Shown one piece after another: positions 58,462 to 64,000 of a stretch of 64,000 nucleotides of DNA. The stretch is from NCBI GenBank assembly GCA_900660155.1, contig CABFPE010001099.1, positions 60,224 through 124,223 of the forward strand, read 5' to 3'. Numbering within the stretch: position 1 is the stretch's first letter; each line of letters starts with the position of its first letter. Under the pieces are notes generated by a model. It made no database searches. It saw only the letters and a program-made list of their open reading frames with translations, and was not told where the DNA came from. A program made the position numbers and the translations under genes. This DNA comes from Hofstenia miamia (taxonomy: Eukaryota; Xenacoelomorpha; Acoela; Hofsteniidae).

Positions 58462-59971
58462 AAACACGTGGATCGGGTAGAAGCGCTTAAGACTTAGTTA
58501 TTGGGAGTGTTTGTTAATACTTTTAATAATCAATTTCCCAGCTTAATGTGAGTTTTGTTCTATTCTGGTACAGTATGCTTGTGCATATTAATGTATGCCT
58601 TTATAAAATTCAAAACTTTCTAAACAGTACTTAGATTTAGGATATGTCAAGCATCCCTTAGCATCCCCTTGGCTATATATGTATGCAATAATGCACACGA
58701 ATAAAGTGCTTGAAGTGTCGACTTGTCATAGTTAATTACATTCAATTACTACAGTTTCACATCAATGAATAACACAATTGGTCTCATTTCAATTGCACAC
58801 TGATAAAATATTTTGAGCACACTATATATACATTAAATCTAGATAGAAATAACTTATCACTTGCATAATACATCTCATAGATTGAAGCTAACTAAAGAGT
58901 ACTATAATGAAATCTTTGTGAATACGCCAAATTAAATCTAAAATTAAATCCTTAATTAATAAAATGGTTATATTCTTTATGTTTGGGAAACTAGTCTTGA
59001 ATCCTTATGGAATTTAATCACCTACACGTATTTTTCTGATGAAATAAATAAATTGATCCGGGTGCTTAAAACTCTATAAATATTGCAAAACAGAAACAAT
59101 TAAAATGCTTTTTTCAATGTTGGGTTTTTCCTTTTCAATATTTTTTAAAAAATGTCATATTTCATCATAATGTTAATATGTTCATCAAAAACTTTTTTGA
59201 GTTTATATCATAAGAATTATGGGATATAATGAAAATATTGTAAATTACTCCTACAATTTCAATTAAAATCTGAAATATGGTCACAGTTTAAAAGGTTCAT
59301 ATTAGGCAGTGGAGGTGAATACCCAGAATTTTCTGATAAAGCGAGTAATTGTAATTTTGAATATGTTGTGAAAATAGATTCTAAAAAGACATTTTACAAT
59401 GCAACCTCTTAAAATTTTCCAAAATAATTTTGCCCTAGCGAATCTCCTGACGGAGCATTCCAACACATATCTCATTCCCTATGTACGAGAGATAATTGTG
59501 AGATAATTATGAAATTAAAATTTCAAATTTTAAATTTAAGAAAGAAAACTTGAAAAAATCTATCTTTGTGACGTAAAATAATTTTACCGCAAGAGGGCTA
59601 CAAAATGTTGACCAAAATTTTTTCATATGTGCATATTAGTTGAACTGATGAACTTATTTAAATGGGGATTTAAATTTAGAGCGAAAATCGTAAATGGCAT
59701 TAAAAAATGATTAAAAACAGATAAAATTTTTAAAAACCTGAATTTTAATAATACAAAAAATATATTTCAAGATTAAACGCAAAAAGGATATATTCCCCAA
59801 AAATAATATGACAGTTTGTTAGACTTAAATCTCTAGTAGAAGTATTTTCTTAATATTTGAAGATAAAAATTTTTTACAAATAGTTTTGGAAATCGTTGAT
59901 GCAAGCGATTTCAAATATAGTGCACTATTTTATTAGATTAGTGCTCAAAGAGTTGTCACAAGGCAGAATAA
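58462..59971. other. A+T-rich stretch without recognised gene (copy 4)
   Basis: Differs from copy 1 by one base of length at ~59140 (ATATTTTTTAAAA for ATATTTTATTAAAA). Confidence 0.5.
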
Positions 59972-60511
59972 TTTTTGTGTGAAAAGATCTGTCAGATGAA
60001 ATATATTGTAGTGGAAACGAGGGAATTATTAAAGTTGTGTAACAACTACAACATTGAAGAGTAAGTGTCTAGAACTGATGTTAATAGGAAGGATATTCCT
60101 AATACAGAAGGATCCAAATGATCTTAGAAAACAAATTCAAGCTTACAAAATGTCTGCAAAAATTAAGCCATTACATTTGGTGGTGTCAAGAAGGCTGACA
60201 AGTTACTTAGAGAAGAGCAGATTGATGTCAGAGATGGTGGAGAATTCCATTGGAGGGAAATAAACTTTACAATGGGATAGGTATACGCCACGAAAGCCTA
60301 TAATATAGTATCACATAGATGGATACTAGAAACAGTAGCAGGTAATAAAGCTTCACAAAGATGCCTTCGTTTCCATAGTAGGAGATTATTAAGTAAGATA
60401 TTTAGGTCTTCGGTTCCAAAGGAAAATTTTGATATTAAATTTATTAATTCGTATTCACTCAAATTTTCATACAAATATTTTCAATTTTTATTTGCAAAAA
60501 CATATTTTTAA
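59972..60511 (+). pseudogene. coding relic P3 (copy 1 type, in copy 4)
   Basis: Final open stretch 60281-60508 ends in the in-frame duplicate of the downstream ORF start (DIKFINSYSLKFSYKYFQF), as in copy 1. Confidence 0.35.
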
Positions 60512-61416
60512 TTAAATCATTATATTTTCATTTCTTTTTAAATTAAAAAATACATTAGTCCAAAAAAGAAGTAGAAACATGGTAATCCACAACGATGTAC
60601 GTGGGTTGCTCATACATGGTTGAGTTTGGGTCTGCTGAGTACAGTTTTTTAGAACTTAGTTTGTAAGGGTATATTTAGGTAGATATTTTAAAAATGCTAA
60701 TAAATTTGAATAAATGATTTTACAATACCTTCCTCATAGGCGATCACCAACATCATAGTATGGCGCGGGGTCTCGTGATTGGAATGCAACTTTAATTCAC
60801 TTTATAACATTCAAAATTGTATTTTAAAAAGAATTAGAAATGAAACAACATGCTTTGAAGTGATTTTTTAGGCTCGAGTTGAGTTATAATTATAATTAAT
60901 TAGGCCAGCATGTTACAAGAAAGGCATGGAAATTAATAACAAGAACATGAATGGAAAATTTAATGAGACTCGTTATTGAAAAGGGTCATTTTGTCACCAT
61001 AATAGAAAAAATTTGAATAGTTTCATTGGAATATAACTAATCAATATCTAAAGATACAGAAACTTTTTCATTTTTGAAAATGCTCAATCTAATCAGAAAT
61101 GTTTTTGATCTACACTAATTTTGTTGGTAGACTTCTTCGATTCATCTCAAGGGGTTTCAACTGACCAAAAACTCTTTGCTTTTCTTTTCTGTAATTTAAA
61201 GTTACGTTCGCAAGGAATTTTTTGAACAGAAATGCTCATCCAACAGAAATGTTCGAAGTAGTATATTTCTGTAACAATGTTTTTAAGTTTGAGTGATATT
61301 ATATGATACTGAATTGTGGTAAGTCTTCCCAAAAACTGATTGAGAACAAAATTGATTTACTAAAATACTGATTGTTGCCTATGCAAAATAGTAGTCGAAA
61401 TAATTTTTAGCTTTTT
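60512..61416. other. stretch without recognised gene before 137-aa ORF (copy 4)
   Basis: As in copy 1. Confidence 0.5.
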
Positions 61417-61830
61417 GTGTCCTTTACATTACTAAATTCTGATATTAAATTTATTAATTCGTATTCACTCAAATTTTCATACAAATATTTTCAATTTTTA
61501 TTTGCAAAACCTATTTTTAATTTAATCATTTTATTTTCATTTTTATATCATTTTTTCTATCATTCGTTGCTTAAAAATTACAACACTTTGGAGGATTTAA
61601 CTATTTTGTTTCCAAATATGTATATTTTTGTTATATTTATTTTTCAAATTATTTTACATAAGCAAAGAACCAGAAGCAAAACCTTATTCATTGGCAAATA
61701 TGTACATATAGGAATATTATTTCTTATCAGAATCAGTACAGTGCAAAAAAATATTTTGGGTGTTAAATTTATGTTGATAAAATTTGTGTTTTATTATTTC
61801 GTCTGTGTTTTACTCAGTATATTAAATTGA
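61417..61830 (+). CDS. hypothetical 137-aa hydrophobic ORF (copy 4)
   Basis: Protein identical to copy 1. Doubtful for the reasons given there. Confidence 0.2.
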   Translation: MSFTLLNSDIKFINSYSLKFSYKYFQFLFAKPIFNLIILFSFLYHFFYHSLLKNYNTLEDLTILFPNMYIFVIFIFQIILHKQRTRSKTLFIGKYVHIGILFLIRISTVQKNILGVKFMLIKFVFYYFVCVLLSILN

Positions 61831-62018
61831 AACATTGAGATGGCACAGCCACCCAAATAAGAATATTGGGGTAGCAATTGCCATTCCACTTCCGGCGCTA
61901 CTGTTAATACATCTGCATTCTATTCATTTAGTTACCAATCTTTGGAATTAAAAAAATTGACCGCTTTTCTCTGATAATTTTTAAATTAATTAATGGAAAA
62001 TTAAAACCTAAATATAAA

Positions 62019-62046
62019 TGTTCAAGAATTTTTCAGTTCTTGAACA
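62019..62046. other. perfect 10-bp inverted repeat (copy 4)
   Basis: TGTTCAAGAA / TTCTTGAACA, unchanged. Confidence 0.6.
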
Positions 62047-62500
62047 ATTATTGAATATCCAATATTTTACTTAATAAAAATTGCGTAGACAGTGATGATG
62101 TTTGCAAGTGTTTGAGATGAACTTTGTTTGTTCAGAAATTATTATTCTCACTTATGTAGTCAAACTAAACAATTGAGAAATTATTAAAAGCAATTGTGCT
62201 AAACATTTTTATATTAAAATTATAGATAGGAATTTACAGGAATGCAAAATATATTGTTTCTGGGAAAACTAATTATAAAAATAACATTCAACAATTATAT
62301 ATTTTCCACATTAAAATACATTTATTTCTAATATCAAATAATTTACGTGACACTTGTATTAATACAATTCGATTTTGGGTAAAACATTATGCATGTTTTG
62401 GAAAATAATAACCTAAATTACTGGAATTATTGATAAGCACTGGTTATGCAATATCTGGACGCATATTTCTGTATGAGTGATTGCGTTCAATAAAAGAACC

Positions 62501-62781
62501 TGTACCTAACCCGACGCTATTGATTACCTCACTCGACTCGGCCCAACCCGAATATTGATTCACTAACCCGATCTAATCTCATTCGATGAAAAACATAATA
62601 ATCAACTTAAAAATGTACATGAATTGTAAATAAATACAAAATATTGCATTTTATCCAGATTATCATCCTCGAAAAATACCTGAGAGTAGCTCATCTGACC
62701 CGACCCAAACCAAATTCAAATTGTTGTACCCGACCCGACCCAATGTCCGAAGTCAGGTCGGATAAAGTTGGGTTCCTGACA
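62501..62781. repeat. GC-richer CCCGACCC island (copy 4)
   Basis: As in copy 1. Three substitutions against copy 1 lie upstream at ~62345-62366 (TACGTGACACTTG, AATACAATTCG). Confidence 0.55.
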
Positions 62782-62980
62782 GCCATTTCTATCCTCTATT
62801 TCATAGTTAGACCAACCTTTACATTATAGACAAGTCCTGTAAAAATGGACGCACTTCCGAATTTACCTGTTAAATTGACTGCATTTAAAAATAAACTATT
62901 CACTAGTAAACGCAAACCAAGCCGGGTTAATCAAGAATTACATAATTCATAACAAAGATTAATAACTAGTCAGTAATTAG

Positions 62981-63034
<54 letters not shown>

Positions 63035-63150
63035 TTGATGTATTAAGTTTAGGTGAAAACCAATTGCTATATTAAAAATAAAATTTATCTTTTAAAGTTA
63101 GAAAAGATAAAACGGATTAACTTCGGAATTTACCTGTTAAATTGACTGAA
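62782..63150. other. A+T-rich spacer with (AT)n (copy 4)
   Basis: (AT)n at 62983-63032. Otherwise as copy 1, including the duplicated GAATTTACCTGTTAAATTGACTG phrase. Confidence 0.6.
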
Positions 63151-63614
63151 AAAAAAACAAAATCTACTGGTTTGTCCCAACAACTAAGCGACCTACATTT
63201 ATCCCCGAAAATAATCACGACACAATCAACTAAAATCAAATCCAATCCACCTTTCTCGTCAAGCAATCAAAGTTTCAGTCCTATATGTAGCATTTACATG
63301 CAAGTTGTATCCCTCACTACTTGTGGTATGATCCGCTCACACAAAAAAGAAGGTCTAACGTGTTATGGTTCGGGAATATTTCCATGATGTCAATCAAATT
63401 AATGTCTCTACCTACTCTTGAGGATATTCGATCAACAAGGAAATCCTTAAATTCAGCTGTTATTTGCTATCACAATCCATCCCACAATTCAAGCTTTGCA
63501 AGAGAGATTCCCTTTTTTAACTTTCAACGTGTGTTTCTTGATGATGGCAAATTTATTGCATTTCAAAATCCAAGAAAAATATGTTCACCTCAACATTTTA
63601 TGATAGATTGTTGA
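63151..63614 (+). pseudogene. F block (copy 4)
   Basis: 81-aa frame 63142-63387 and 97-aa frame 63321-63614. It carries the N variant (KSLNSAV) of F block 2a, whereas copies 1, 3 and 2b have S; it also keeps TTTGTCCCAACAACTAAGCG, lost in copy 1. So even near-twin copies 1 and 4 differ here. Confidence 0.3.
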
Positions 63615-64000
63615 ATTAAAGTTTAATCTTATTTCAAAATTCAATATGAATTTAACTATATCTCAAAATTTCAGAATTATTTGTTGAAGGCAAACAGATT
63701 TTTTCAAATTAAATTTCTGCACATTCAATTTTACTGGTATGCTTTTTAATTAGAGTGTTATCTGCTGTATTAGGTCTGGAAAAATTTTTATTCTTAAATT
63801 TACTCAATTGAAATGCAATAAATTTGGAACTGTTCTTCTAGTATTTGGTGTGAATTTAATAATATTTAAATAGTAGTTTATTTGAATTTCAGAAACAGAT
63901 TTCTAGAAAGGTGTGGAAACTAAGGTATGATTACCTGGCCTAATCTAGATAAATGTTTCTTAAAATTCAACATCCATATAAATATTTAAAATTCAAGAAA
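63615..64000 (+). repeat. second repeat field B' (copy 4, cut by window end)
   Basis: Same as 10669-11054. The continuation is outside the window. Confidence 0.8.

Larger units (their letters stand above)
52914..64000 (+). repeat. 20.5-kb tandem array, copy 4 (3' truncated by window)
   Basis: Follows copy 3 without a break. From 53105 it matches copy 1 almost base for base; the window end corresponds to ~11054 in copy 1. Confidence 0.93.

Overview
The window is eukaryotic, most likely animal. It is very A+T-rich (about 70% by eye), full of (AT)n microsatellites and decayed transposon pieces (a mariner transposase end and a LINE reverse-transcriptase end), and has no bacterial-style gene packing. 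I see no intact gene that I would call functional. I cannot name the species; an arthropod-like genome is a guess from the mariner type and base composition.

The dominating structure is a head-to-tail tandem array with a period of about 20.5 kb. Four copies are visible: copy 1 (1-11144, cut by an 800-N gap), copy 2 (11945-32420), copy 3 (32421-52913) and copy 4 (52914-64000, cut by the window end). Each copy begins with a short 30-bp minisatellite. A 1,656-bp block follows that has exactly the same length in all four copies. Next come an A+T-rich field of ~70-bp and ~250-bp degenerate repeats, then a ~5-kb stretch with broken coding relics, a GC-richer island and a KR-rich short ORF block ('F block'). 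Copies 2 and 3 then continue for 8.4 kb with two opposed tRNA-like sequences, more coding relics, a LINE tail, a mariner relic and a GC-richer junction leading to the next minisatellite.

Copies 1 and 4 are almost base-identical over ~10.9 kb, although two different copies lie between them. Copy 2 is the most rearranged: it has private segments, a second F block, the opposite orientation of the ~250-bp satellite array, a ~200-bp deletion and a G-rich insertion. Different segments support different groupings (1+4, 2+3, and 1+3 at the minisatellite), which points to unequal exchange or conversion within the array.

Under this young array is an older layer. Diverged versions of one ancestral unit recur inside each copy, and some keep protein-like reading with shared residues (motifs such as LDxLxENR and FLCxKRRD) across stops. 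I read this as an amplified gene family that decayed and was then re-amplified as a 20.5-kb block. The family is not one I recognise.
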